From Bacteroides sp. (GTDB lineage: Bacteria > Bacteroidota > Bacteroidia > Bacteroidales > Bacteroidaceae): a stretch of 64,000 nucleotides of DNA. The stretch spans positions 1 through 64,000 of the forward strand of contig DXWV01000050.1 of NCBI GenBank assembly GCA_019416685.1, read 5' to 3'. Of the stretch, positions 37,725 through 45,908 are shown piece after piece. The notes beneath the pieces were generated by a model. It was not told the origin of the DNA and searched no databases. It saw nothing but the letters and a program-made list of their open reading frames with translations. A program made the translations under genes and the position numbers. How positions within the stretch are numbered: the stretch's first letter is position 1; every line of letters begins with the position of its first letter.

Positions 37725-38492
37725 GAATAACTGAATGCCTATTTGCAAATATCCCTTATTACTTTGTGGATTCCACAAGGCCAGTACCGTAATGGGAAAA
37801 TCCCGTTCGAATGCGGAGAGGTGGTAGGTAGTAGTGATGCTTACATGGACAATGCCTGCCGTATCTCCATAGAAGTTGGTAGAGGAGGATATGCCATTGG
37901 CATCTTTATCCGGAGCAAAAGCAAATGCACCTCCGATGCCGGGCTTCACTTCCCATAACCCGTTGCGGAATACCGGGTATTCCGTATAAACAAAAGTCGA
38001 GTATCTGTTCCGGACGTTCAAACCGTCCCGATCTCTGCCATACAGGATGGTGGACCAGCTTATGTACAAGGGGCATTTTTTGCTGACCGTATAAGAAAGG
38101 GTAGCGTCAATGAAACGTCCGGTTTCCTTTGCTTTATAATTGAAGAATTCTTTGTTGTTGTAATCTGCTTCCGGGGAAAAATTGTAAGTATCCCATACCG
38201 CCACACAGAATCGGTGGCAGGTATAGGACAGATAATTGTTGAACTCTTTATAGCTCCCATTTGCATTGATGCCTCCCCAAACACCGGCACGGAAACGGTT
38301 GTCGTGGCCTGATACGGACAAATCCGTGGTAAACACCATTCCGTCCGTCACTTCCATGCCACGCCACAAGTGCATGTTTTGCAGGTTTGCCTTTAAATGC
38401 AGTTGTGCCTTTGCGCTTCCACATATAGCAGTAAAAAGAAGCAGATAAAAACAATAATGCAAGTTTTTCGCTTTCGTATTTTGGTATTTCAT
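37716..38492 (-). CDS. Small secreted outer-membrane beta-barrel-like protein
   Basis: From the ATG ending at 38492 the protein has a signal peptide (MKYQNTKAK...GSAKAQ) and about 258 residues; a longer frame to 38579 is possible but overlaps the kinase gene. The body alternates aromatic and polar residues (LWRGMEVTDGMVFTTDLSVSG, FNNYLSYTCHRFCVAVWDTYNF) and ends LQIGIQLFSF with a terminal Phe, as outer-membrane barrels do. No named family recognised beyond 'outer membrane protein'. It is 26 bases after the sugar kinase gene in the same operon, so it may be a channel for the sugar or polyol. Confidence 0.75.
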   Translation of the reverse strand: MKYQNTKAKNLHYCFYLLLFTAICGSAKAQLHLKANLQNMHLWRGMEVTDGMVFTTDLSVSGHDNRFRAGVWGGINANGSYKEFNNYLSYTCHRFCVAVWDTYNFSPEADYNNKEFFNYKAKETGRFIDATLSYTVSKKCPLYISWSTILYGRDRDGLNVRNRYSTFVYTEYPVFRNGLWEVKPGIGGAFAFAPDKDANGISSSTNFYGDTAGIVHVSITTTYHLSAFERDFPITVLALWNPQSNKGYLQIGIQLFSF

Positions 38493-38518
38493 GAGTATTA
38501 GAGATAAAAGTCGGCGTG

Positions 38519-39415
38519 TTACAGAACTCTGTTTTTCAGGTTTTCCGGTAGTTCCGGCATGGCTCCGTTCTGTGTGCATACGTATGCAGAAACGTTCACG
38601 GCCAGTTGATGCGCTTCCCTCACCGTTTTTCCTTTCAATATGGCAGAGAGAAATGCGGCGGTGAATGAGTCTCCCGCTCCTACTGTATCAGCCACTTCTA
38701 CTTTAGGCGTTTCAACAAATGACACATTTCCCGGAGTAAATACATAACTCCCGTTCACGCCACAAGTAAGGATAAGCATCTCCAACTTATATTTTGCAAG
38801 CAGAATCCAGCATTTATCCTGCAAGTCAATTCCCGGATAGCCGAACATCCGGCTGATGGTCACCAACTCTTCGTCGTTTATTTTTAGGATATTGCAACGC
38901 TGCATGGAATTGCAGATGATTTCTCTGGTATAGAAACCTTGCCGCAGGTTTATGTCGAATATCTTGTATTGTCCCCTGCCGTCGGGTATGGCATCCAAAA
39001 AAGCATTGATGGTTTCGCGGGATACCACATTGCGTTGGGCCAGTGAGCCGTAACAGACGGCACATGTTTTTTGGGCAAGTTGTTTCAAACTGTCAGTGAA
39101 AGGGATATTGTCCCATGCCACATTTTCTTTAATGTCATAACAAGGTATTCCTTCATCATCCAATTGTACTTGTACCGTGCCGGTAGGATAGGCCACTTTC
39201 TCTATCAGGGTGTGCAAGTCCTTGTTCTGAAAGTTTTCCATAATCTCGTTTCCCAACTTGTCGTCACCGATAGCACTTACCACTTGGCTTTGTAACCCGA
39301 ACTCTGATACATGATAAGCAAAATTTGCCGGTGCACCGCCTAACTTCTTTCCTTCAGGAAGTACATCCCATAATGCTTCACCAATTCCCACTACATAGTT
39401 TCTTCTTGTTTTCAT
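38519..39415 (-). CDS. PfkB-family carbohydrate kinase, probable fructokinase
   Basis: ATP-dependent sugar kinase of the ribokinase fold. From the ATG ending at 39415: GEALWDVLPEGKKLGGAPANFA (sugar-binding GG motif, PfkB signature 1) near residues 12-33, and DTVGAGDSFTAAF (anion-hole and catalytic Asp, signature 2) near 245. These details match bacterial fructokinases. The extended frame to 39496 would run through the -7 box and is rejected. It shares the operator block with the polyol dehydrogenase operon, so it most likely phosphorylates the fructose made from mannitol. Confidence 0.88.
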   Translation of the reverse strand: MKTRRNYVVGIGEALWDVLPEGKKLGGAPANFAYHVSEFGLQSQVVSAIGDDKLGNEIMENFQNKDLHTLIEKVAYPTGTVQVQLDDEGIPCYDIKENVAWDNIPFTDSLKQLAQKTCAVCYGSLAQRNVVSRETINAFLDAIPDGRGQYKIFDINLRQGFYTREIICNSMQRCNILKINDEELVTISRMFGYPGIDLQDKCWILLAKYKLEMLILTCGVNGSYVFTPGNVSFVETPKVEVADTVGAGDSFTAAFLSAILKGKTVREAHQLAVNVSAYVCTQNGAMPELPENLKNRVL

Positions 39416-39451
39416 GATATTTAAATTTTTAATTGACATTCTTTTGAGGCA

Positions 39452-39459
39452 CAAAGAAA
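39452..39459 (-). promoter_or_regulatory. -7 box of the kinase operon
   Basis: TTTCTTTG on the - strand, one mismatch to TAnnTTTG. Its position relative to the operator palindrome (67 bp centre to centre) is identical to the dehydrogenase promoter. Confidence 0.5.
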
Positions 39460-39504
39460 GAAAGTTGAAACTATGATTTAAAGGAAATGAAATCATAGTT
39501 TATT

Positions 39505-39547
39505 GGGAACGATTGCGGGAACGTTCCCAAAATCTGCAAACGTTTTC
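39505..39547. promoter_or_regulatory. Operator block, kinase promoter
   Basis: Second copy of the LacI-type operator block: GGGAACGATTGC (39505-39516), GGGAACGTTCCC (39517-39528) and GCAAACGTTTTC (39536-39547). It defines a two-operon regulon within the cluster. Confidence 0.8.
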
Positions 39548-39920
39548 ATATCTAAAATAACATAGGTATTGTTTTGCTTTTTATACTTATACGCTCCATT
39601 AAACAAACTGATTAGCTAACAATAAATAGCTCTCACTTCCTATTTATCGCATAACTCACTTCTTTTTGGGGTTACAAAAATAGTTTATAGTGAGTTACCG
39701 ACAGCTGTGCAAATCACAGCAAGCCGCAGAAACAGAATTTTTTAGCAAGAAATCTGCACCTGCTACGGGAGTAATGAGGTGGTAACTAAACTCCTGCACC
39801 GTTTGGCTTCGGGATGGCATTTCGTTGGCTCTGCCCAATAGAAAAACAATGCGTAACGAATGCTATTTCAACTAATTCGCTACGTATTGCTCAAATTTGC
39901 AATTCCGCTATGTGTTTATT
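39548..39920. other. Intergenic stretch between the kinase promoter and the HhH gene
   Basis: About 370 bases with no long reading frame. It contains one possible 41-codon ORF on the - strand (39695-39820), described separately, and AT-rich DNA. No terminator with a clear T tract was found beyond the HhH gene's stop. Confidence 0.4.
39695..39820 (-). CDS. Possible small protein or repeated-element ORF, 41 residues
   Basis: Reads MPSRSQTVQEFSYHL... and ends SAACCDLHSCR. The mixed hydrophobic and Cys-rich end is unusual. I have a vague memory of similar short sequences recurring as small hypothetical proteins in Bacteroides genomes, which would make this part of a dispersed repeat rather than a gene; that is not established here. 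No ribosome-binding site is evident. Confidence 0.25.
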   Translation of the reverse strand: MPSRSQTVQEFSYHLITPVAGADFLLKNSVSAACCDLHSCR

Positions 39921-40826
39921 TTAATGAAAGCTAACATAAGGTGATATTCGTTCAAAATCTTTTTCAGAGAATTCATCATAGAGCTTTAATTGACTCAGAC
40001 TCTCTATTTCTCCTTTTTTCTTGCGATACTCAACGATAACCTTTGCCTGATAAAAATTGATGTAGGGATGTGCTCTAAGCCTTTCAATCCCTGCTTTATT
40101 TAAGTTTATCCGTTGGGTCTCATTCTTGTTTACAAACAACCATCCATGTAGTTTTTCCGTGTCCAGATGAATCTCTTGTAACTGCTCTATTTGGTAGAAC
40201 CCTCCCAGTTTTTTCCGATATCCTACAATCATACGGGCGATGGCGCTACCTATACCGGGAATTTTCTTTAATTCGGTAGTATCAGCCTGGTTTAGGTTGA
40301 TGATTGTTCCACTCGGATATTTGTAATATTTCAGAGTATCCCGTGGTTCCTGTTGACTAAACAGTCGAATTGTATCCTGTTCTTTCGGTATATCTGCTAT
40401 GGATATATAAGATTCGAGAGTTGTGTATTGTTTTTCTGTCAATCCATATACTTTTTGGAAGTCACTCTGTTTGCGAAAGCGTCCTCCTTTGGCACGGTAT
40501 TTCAGAATATTCTTTGCCATCCATGGCGGAAGTCCCAGATTAAGAAAAGTAATAGAGTCTGCCGTATTAGGATCGAAAGAAGCGAGTATTACTTCTCGTT
40601 TTTCATGCTGGTATTTTTTAGAATTTACTTTTTTTTCCTGTTCTCTTTCTTTTAGCGATGCCATAAAAATGGCATACTCTTCTTCGAATTTTTGGTTATC
40701 TTCAATTTTTGCTACTTCTCTTGGCGGTATAAACCATGAAGCTATACCGACCAGAATAATCAAAACGGCAAGAATTATGATACCTTGCCGTTCTGTACGT
40801 GAAAAGTAGAAAAAATCTTTCCACAT
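39921..40826 (-). CDS. Membrane-anchored helix-hairpin-helix protein (ComEA-like)
   Basis: A 301-residue protein with one N-terminal transmembrane helix (about 15-33, GIIILAVLIILVGIASWF) and at least three helix-hairpin-helix modules behind it: TADSITFLNLGLPPWMAKNIL, the canonical INLNQADTTELKKIPGIG (near 175), and INLNKAGIERLRAHPYI. HhH modules bind DNA backbone non-specifically. ComEA takes part in DNA uptake in competent bacteria, but the role in Bacteroides is not established. It starts one base after the transporter stop, so they form one operon. Confidence 0.88.
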   Translation of the reverse strand: MWKDFFYFSRTERQGIIILAVLIILVGIASWFIPPREVAKIEDNQKFEEEYAIFMASLKEREQEKKVNSKKYQHEKREVILASFDPNTADSITFLNLGLPPWMAKNILKYRAKGGRFRKQSDFQKVYGLTEKQYTTLESYISIADIPKEQDTIRLFSQQEPRDTLKYYKYPSGTIINLNQADTTELKKIPGIGSAIARMIVGYRKKLGGFYQIEQLQEIHLDTEKLHGWLFVNKNETQRINLNKAGIERLRAHPYINFYQAKVIVEYRKKKGEIESLSQLKLYDEFSEKDFERISPYVSFH

Positions 40827-40827
40827 A

Positions 40828-42195
40828 TTACTTAAGCAGCCCTAACTCGTTGATAAAGATGCAGGAAATTGCAATAGGTGCTATATACTTCAAAATAAAG
40901 ATAATAAGCTTATAAACCGGGACTTTCAATGTTCCGTCGTTTGTAATCTCACTCCAGACAATTTTCTTGTTCAGATACCATCCGGTAAATATTGAAATAC
41001 ACAATCCACCTAATGGTAGCATGATTTTTGCAGTTACAAAATCAAACAGGTCGAACATTCCTAATCCGAAGACAGTGATATCTTTGGTTACTCCAAGTGA
41101 CAGAGAACAAAGTATGCCGAGGAAAATACAACCTCCTGTTACTAATAGTGCTGCCCGGCGCCGGGTAAATTTGAACTCTTCGTGTAAGTAAGCTGTTACA
41201 ACTTCATGTAAAGAGATGGTGGAAGTAAGTGCAGCTACTGCCAGCAGTACATAAAACATTACGGAGAATATATATGCCAATAACGGTACACCACTGAATG
41301 CCTGCTGGAACACATTAGGCAGGGTGATAAAGATGAGGCTTGGACCTGCATCCGGCTGAATACCCACAGAGAAGGCAGCCGGGAAGATGATGAAACCTGC
41401 GAGTACGGCTACAATTGTATCAATAACCCCTACGCTGAAGGCCGTTTTTGTTAAATTGGTCTTTTTGCTAAAATAAGAAGCATAGGTACAAAGACATCCC
41501 ATTCCAAGGCTAAGTGAGAAAAATGCTTGTCCCATTGCACTTAGGAATACATTTCCGTCTACCTTGCTGAAATCTGGTTTAAGCAGAAACTCGATACCTT
41601 TGCTTGCTCCTGGCAAAGATACAGAACATACTACTAATATGAGGATGATAATAAACAACATAGGCATCATTATCTTAGAGGATTTCTCTATACCCTTTTC
41701 TACACCTTTCACAATAATAAAATGAGTACCAAGCAGAAATAGGATCAGCCAAATGGCCGGTCGCCAAGGATTGCTTGAGAAAGTCTGGAATGAAGAAATA
41801 AATTCGTCCGGGGTTTTACCTGAAAAACCGTTGGTTAATGCTTCGAAAATGTATTCGAGCGTCCATCCGGCCACTACCGAATAATAACTGAGAATAAGAA
41901 AGCCGGCAAGTACTCCCATACGTCCTACCCAACGCCAATGCGTACCGGGAGCTAACTTTTGATAGGCTCTGGCGGTGTTTGCGCGAGAATGGCGTCCAAT
42001 AAGAAATTCGGATACCATGATCGGAAGTCCCAGAAGAAAAATACAGCCCAAATAAATAATGATAAAAGCGGCACCACCATGATTACCGGTTTCGTATGGA
42101 AATCTCCATATATTACCCAGTCCTACGGCTGATCCTGCAGAGGCAAGTATTACCCCCAACTTACTGCCAAAGTTCGCTCTGTCATTTTTAGTCAT
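40828..42195 (-). CDS. Neurotransmitter:sodium symporter (NSS) family transporter
   Basis: A 455-residue LeuT-fold sodium-coupled symporter, probably for an amino acid. The N-terminal signature SKLGVILASAGSAVGLGNIW followed by RFPYETGNHGGAAF forms the TM1 sodium and substrate site. There are 11-12 hydrophobic segments, as in the shorter bacterial NSS proteins. The gene has its own divergent promoter against the VanZ gene and is followed directly by the HhH gene. Confidence 0.93.
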   Translation of the reverse strand: MTKNDRANFGSKLGVILASAGSAVGLGNIWRFPYETGNHGGAAFIIIYLGCIFLLGLPIMVSEFLIGRHSRANTARAYQKLAPGTHWRWVGRMGVLAGFLILSYYSVVAGWTLEYIFEALTNGFSGKTPDEFISSFQTFSSNPWRPAIWLILFLLGTHFIIVKGVEKGIEKSSKIMMPMLFIIILILVVCSVSLPGASKGIEFLLKPDFSKVDGNVFLSAMGQAFFSLSLGMGCLCTYASYFSKKTNLTKTAFSVGVIDTIVAVLAGFIIFPAAFSVGIQPDAGPSLIFITLPNVFQQAFSGVPLLAYIFSVMFYVLLAVAALTSTISLHEVVTAYLHEEFKFTRRRAALLVTGGCIFLGILCSLSLGVTKDITVFGLGMFDLFDFVTAKIMLPLGGLCISIFTGWYLNKKIVWSEITNDGTLKVPVYKLIIFILKYIAPIAISCIFINELGLLK

Positions 42196-42245
42196 AAAAG
42201 CTTTATTTATCTTACAATTCGATATATTTATCTTACTTAAACATG

Positions 42246-42273
42246 CAAATATAAGAAATGTTCCTTATATTTG
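42246..42273. promoter_or_regulatory. Divergent -7 boxes of the NSS and VanZ genes
   Basis: CAAATATA (42246-42253; TATATTTG on the - strand) and TATATTTG (42266-42273, + strand) are two exact TAnnTTTG boxes pointing away from each other, 12 bp apart. With the flanking bases they make an 11-bp inverted repeat (GCAAATATAAG / CTTATATTTGC). The two promoters must overlap. Confidence 0.6.
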
Positions 42274-42298
42274 CCCAACATCTGTAATTTATTTAGAT

Positions 42299-42706
42299 AT
42301 GCTTTATTATATTAAGAAATACCCGGTTTCTCTGTTAATTATTCTGGTGGTTATCTATCTGTCGTTTTTCAGACCACCTTCAACAGAGTTAAGTAAAATA
42401 CCCAATATAGATAAAATTGTTCATTTTTGTATGTATTTCGGTATGTCTGGCATGTTGTGGCTGGAGTTTTTGCGTACTCACAGAAAGGGAGATTCTCCAA
42501 TGTGGCATGCATGGGTCGGTGCTTTTATTTGCCCGGTATTGTTTAGCGGTTGTGTAGAGTTGTTGCAAGAGTATTGCACAACGTACCGTGGAGGAGATTG
42601 GTTAGACTTTACAGCCAATTCTTTGGGGGCAATCTTTGCCAGTCTTATCGGTTACTATTGGGTACGCCCCCGGATGCTGAAACAAACAATAAAAGGGAAA
42701 CAGTAG
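42299..42706 (+). CDS. VanZ-family membrane protein
   Basis: A 135-residue inner-membrane protein with four hydrophobic helices. The family landmarks are present: NIDKIVHFCMYFG, then ELLQEYCTTYRGGDWLDFTANSLGA. VanZ confers low-level teicoplanin resistance in enterococci, but most homologues have no defined role. It lies between the NSS transporter and murF; the convergent murF stop is 5 bases away. Confidence 0.88.
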   Translation: MLYYIKKYPVSLLIILVVIYLSFFRPPSTELSKIPNIDKIVHFCMYFGMSGMLWLEFLRTHRKGDSPMWHAWVGAFICPVLFSGCVELLQEYCTTYRGGDWLDFTANSLGAIFASLIGYYWVRPRMLKQTIKGKQ

Positions 42707-42710
42707 CAGA

Positions 42711-44009
42711 TTATAAATAATCTACTACTGAACTAAGTTTTATTCCGTTAGAGCCCTTTATTAAGATGGTATAATCTTTAGGCTTATCGGTCTGTAATGC
42801 CTGTATGAGTTCCTGGGCATTGGGATATGTTTGGTATGAATGTTCTGTTGCAGCAAACAAACTGCCAACAAATATGACTTTCTCAAACTCGCATGCTTTA
42901 ATGAAGTCTACTATCTTTTGGTGCTCAGCTGCACTTTCAGTTCCCAGTTCGCGCATATCTCCTAATATTAGCATCTTATGCGCAACTGTCATTTTATTAA
43001 AGTTCTCCAGTGCTGCCATCATACTTGTAGGATTGGCATTATAAGCATCGATAATCAGCGTGTTCTCGGCTGTTTTTTTCAGTTGCGAACGATTGTTCTG
43101 CGGAGCATATTCAGTGAGTGCTTTATTTATTTTTTGTGGTTCAACTTCAAAGAAGCGTCCGATAGTAGCAGCAGCCAAAGCATTAGGGAAATTATATTCT
43201 CCTATTAGCCGGGTTTCTACTTCGTAATTTTCGCCGTTTTTTCCTGCTTTCCATTCAAAAGTGAGGTAAGGTGAGTTCCCTGTCACATGACCATTGACAT
43301 AAAGTGATTCATCACTTCCGTAAGGTATTTGATTCAGTCCGGAAGCAATATTCATAAGATATGGATTGTCGTGGTGAATAAAGATGGTTGAACCTTCTTT
43401 CTTACGCAGGAAATCATACAGTTCTCCTTTGGTTTTTATAACTCCCTCAAATGAACCGAAACCTTCAAGGTGTCCTTTACCCACGTTAGTAATGATGCCG
43501 TAATCCGGTTCGACTATCTCTGTTAAGAATTTAATTTCTCCCGGATGACTGGCTCCCATTTCGATGACCGCAAGGTCATGTTCTGTTTTCAGGCGAAGAA
43601 GGGTAATAGGTACTCCAATGTGGTTGTTTAAATTACCTTGCGTATAAAGGACATTATAGGATTGTGACAACACGGCCGAGATCAATTCTTTGGTGGTTGT
43701 TTTCCCGTTAGTTCCGGTAATACCAATGATCCGGGTACCTAATTGCCTGCGATGATGGTTGGCCAGTAGTTGTAAAGTTTTGATGCAACTGTCTACAAGG
43801 ATGTAGCGTTTGTCACCTTTCACTACATGAGCTGCTTCGTCAACAATTGCATATGCGCACCCGTTGTTAATGGCTTGTGTGGCGAAAGCATTCCCATTGA
43901 ATGAATCACCTTTGAGGGCAATGAACATAGAGCCTTTAGGGCAATTGCGGCTATCGGTAGTTACTGTATTACATTCCAGAAATATCTGGTAGAGAGCAGA
44001 GAGTTCCAT
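42711..44009 (-). CDS. murF: UDP-N-acetylmuramoyl-tripeptide--D-alanyl-D-alanine ligase
   Basis: Adds D-Ala-D-Ala to UDP-MurNAc-tripeptide, the last cytoplasmic step of peptidoglycan precursor assembly. The 432 residues are standard. ATP-binding GTNGKTTTKELI near residue 105, VIEMGASHPGEI, and the C-terminal NANPTSMMAALENF and LGDMRELG are all present. It is transcribed alone, away from other mur genes, as usual in Bacteroides. A good promoter lies upstream on the - strand. Confidence 0.96.
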   Translation of the reverse strand: MELSALYQIFLECNTVTTDSRNCPKGSMFIALKGDSFNGNAFATQAINNGCAYAIVDEAAHVVKGDKRYILVDSCIKTLQLLANHHRRQLGTRIIGITGTNGKTTTKELISAVLSQSYNVLYTQGNLNNHIGVPITLLRLKTEHDLAVIEMGASHPGEIKFLTEIVEPDYGIITNVGKGHLEGFGSFEGVIKTKGELYDFLRKKEGSTIFIHHDNPYLMNIASGLNQIPYGSDESLYVNGHVTGNSPYLTFEWKAGKNGENYEVETRLIGEYNFPNALAAATIGRFFEVEPQKINKALTEYAPQNNRSQLKKTAENTLIIDAYNANPTSMMAALENFNKMTVAHKMLILGDMRELGTESAAEHQKIVDFIKACEFEKVIFVGSLFAATEHSYQTYPNAQELIQALQTDKPKDYTILIKGSNGIKLSSVVDYL

Positions 44010-44037
44010 ATTCTTTCTATAGTTATAAAGACAGCAG

Positions 44038-44069
44038 CAAAGATAGAGTATAATCTTGAATCGTGCGAA
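44038..44069 (-). promoter_or_regulatory. murF promoter
   Basis: On the - strand TTCG (44066-44069), then a 20-base spacer, then TATCTTTG (44038-44045): one mismatch from the TTTG -33 and an exact TAnnTTTG -7. The box is 29 bases before the murF start. Confidence 0.6.
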
Positions 44070-44194
44070 AAGAATAGCCGGAAATCTCTTCCCTTTCTTT
44101 TTATTTGATAAGATTCTTTCTTAATGAGCACTAAGAGAATACCGTATCCGGTACAATTTCTTGTGATAATAGGCGGTTACTTGCTTTTTTTCTC

Positions 44195-44202
44195 TACATT
44201 TG
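44195..44202 (+). promoter_or_regulatory. folP-cdaA -7 box
   Basis: TACATTTG matches TAnnTTTG exactly, 18 bases before the folP start. A clear -33 box was not found. Confidence 0.5.
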
Positions 44203-44220
44203 CAATAATCTAACCGAAAA

Positions 44221-45084
44221 ATGAGATTAATGAATTCATTAGTACATAGATATTTGAATGTCAACGGGCAGTTGCTCGATCTCTCTGTCCCACAAGTGAT
44301 GGGTATTCTGAATGTTACTCCTGATTCTTTTTATGCCGGAAGCCGGATGCAAACTGAGGCAGATATTGCCGGACGTGCACAACAGATATTGGTCGAGGGC
44401 GCTTCTATAATTGATATTGGTGCTTACTCTTCCCGCCCTAATGCGGAGAACATTTCTGCTGAGGAAGAAATGCGTCGTTTACGGACAGGATTGGAAATTG
44501 TGGTTCGTAATCATCCAGACGCTGTTATTTCTGTAGATACGTTTCGGGCTGATGTGGCGGAACAATGTGTAAAGGAATATGGTGTTGCTATCATCAATGA
44601 CATTGCAGCCGGAGAGATGGATCCGAAAATGTTTGAAACTGTTGCCCGGTTGGGAGTACCTTATATCATGATGCATATGCAAGGTACGCCTCAAAACATG
44701 CAATCTGAACCGTATTATGACGATTTGCTTAAGGAGGTATTTATGTATTTCGCCATGAAAGTACAGCAATTGCGTGATTTGGGTGTGAAAGACATTATTC
44801 TTGATCCCGGCTTTGGCTTTGGTAAGACGTTAGAGCATAATTATGAATTGCTGGCACACCTTGAAGAATTCAGTATTTTCGAACTGCCTTTATTGGTGGG
44901 TGTTTCAAGAAAATCAATGATTTATCGTTTGCTTGGAGGTACGCCGCAAGACGCTCTCAACGGAACGACTGTATTGGATACGGTTGCTTTAATGAAAGGA
45001 GCTAATATCCTGAGGGTACATGATGTGCGTGAAGCAGTGGAAGCAGTAAGAATGGTGGATAAGATTGTTAGTTATAAATTGTAA
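44221..45084 (+). CDS. folP: Dihydropteroate synthase
   Basis: Joins p-aminobenzoate to the pterin pyrophosphate in folate synthesis; it is the sulfonamide target. Seen: MGILNVTPDSFYAGSRM (pterin and phosphate site), DIGAYSSRPNA, VDTFRADVAEQC and DPGFGFGKTLEHN with the conserved Lys. The protein has 287 residues. A second in-frame ATG three codons in (44230) is also possible. First gene of an apparent operon with cdaA (8 bases to the next start). Confidence 0.96.
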   Translation: MRLMNSLVHRYLNVNGQLLDLSVPQVMGILNVTPDSFYAGSRMQTEADIAGRAQQILVEGASIIDIGAYSSRPNAENISAEEEMRRLRTGLEIVVRNHPDAVISVDTFRADVAEQCVKEYGVAIINDIAAGEMDPKMFETVARLGVPYIMMHMQGTPQNMQSEPYYDDLLKEVFMYFAMKVQQLRDLGVKDIILDPGFGFGKTLEHNYELLAHLEEFSIFELPLLVGVSRKSMIYRLLGGTPQDALNGTTVLDTVALMKGANILRVHDVREAVEAVRMVDKIVSYKL

Positions 45085-45092
45085 ATGTTTAT

Positions 45093-45893
45093 ATGGGTGA
45101 ATATCAAATAATAGCCATGGCTGCCGGTATGTTTTTTGAGTTTGGTATCAAAGATTTTATTGACATCCTGTTGGTGGCTTTCCTTTTGTATTATGTTTAC
45201 AAATTAATGAAAGCTTCGGGTTCTATCAAAGTGTTCACAGGTATTCTTGTGCTGATCTTGATGTGGCTGGTAGTAACTCAGGTACTTGAAATGAAACTTC
45301 TGGGTTCTATTTTTAATACTTTGATGAATGTCGGTGTACTGGCTCTGATTGTACTTTTTCAGGATGAGATACGTCGTTTTCTGCTCACGCTTGGTTCGCA
45401 TCAGCATGTCAATGCCCTGGCACGTTTCTTTACCGGGAATAAAAAAGAGTCATTAGAACATGAAGATATTATGCCGGTGGTAATGGCATGTATCAGTATG
45501 GGTAAACAAAAGGTCGGTGCCCTGATTGTGATTGAACACAATGTTCCTTTGGATGGGGTAGTACGTACCGGAGAAATTATTAATGCGGATGTAAATCAGC
45601 GCTTGATAGAAAATATTTTTTTCAAAAACAGTCCTCTGCATGATGGTGCGATGGTAATAAGTAAAAAGCGCATTAAAGCTGCCGGATGTATTCTGCCGGT
45701 ATCCCACAATCTGGATATACCCAAAGAACTGGGGCTTCGTCATCGTGCTGCAATGGGGATATCGCAGGAATCGGATGCGCATGCTATTATCGTATCCGAA
45801 GAGACCGGATCGATTTCTGTTGCTTATCGCGGGCAGTTTTACCTTCGTTTGAGTGCAGAAGAGTTGGAAAGTTTATTAACGAAGAAATCCTAA
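45093..45893 (+). CDS. cdaA: Diadenylate cyclase CdaA
   Basis: Membrane-bound synthase making cyclic di-AMP from two ATP. Three transmembrane helices at the N-terminus are followed by a DisA_N catalytic domain with LHDGAMVI (DGA motif) and LGLRHRAAMGIS (RHR motif), both intact. The start at 45093 gives 266 residues; an ATG at 45129 (MFFEFGIKDF) would be close to the form I associate with Bacteroides homologues and is equally plausible. Adjacent to folP, with tldD beginning 16 bases after it. c-di-AMP controls potassium and cell-wall homeostasis in other bacteria. Confidence 0.93.
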   Translation: MGEYQIIAMAAGMFFEFGIKDFIDILLVAFLLYYVYKLMKASGSIKVFTGILVLILMWLVVTQVLEMKLLGSIFNTLMNVGVLALIVLFQDEIRRFLLTLGSHQHVNALARFFTGNKKESLEHEDIMPVVMACISMGKQKVGALIVIEHNVPLDGVVRTGEIINADVNQRLIENIFFKNSPLHDGAMVISKKRIKAAGCILPVSHNLDIPKELGLRHRAAMGISQESDAHAIIVSEETGSISVAYRGQFYLRLSAEELESLLTKKS

Positions 45894-45908
45894 AATAATA
45901 GATATATT

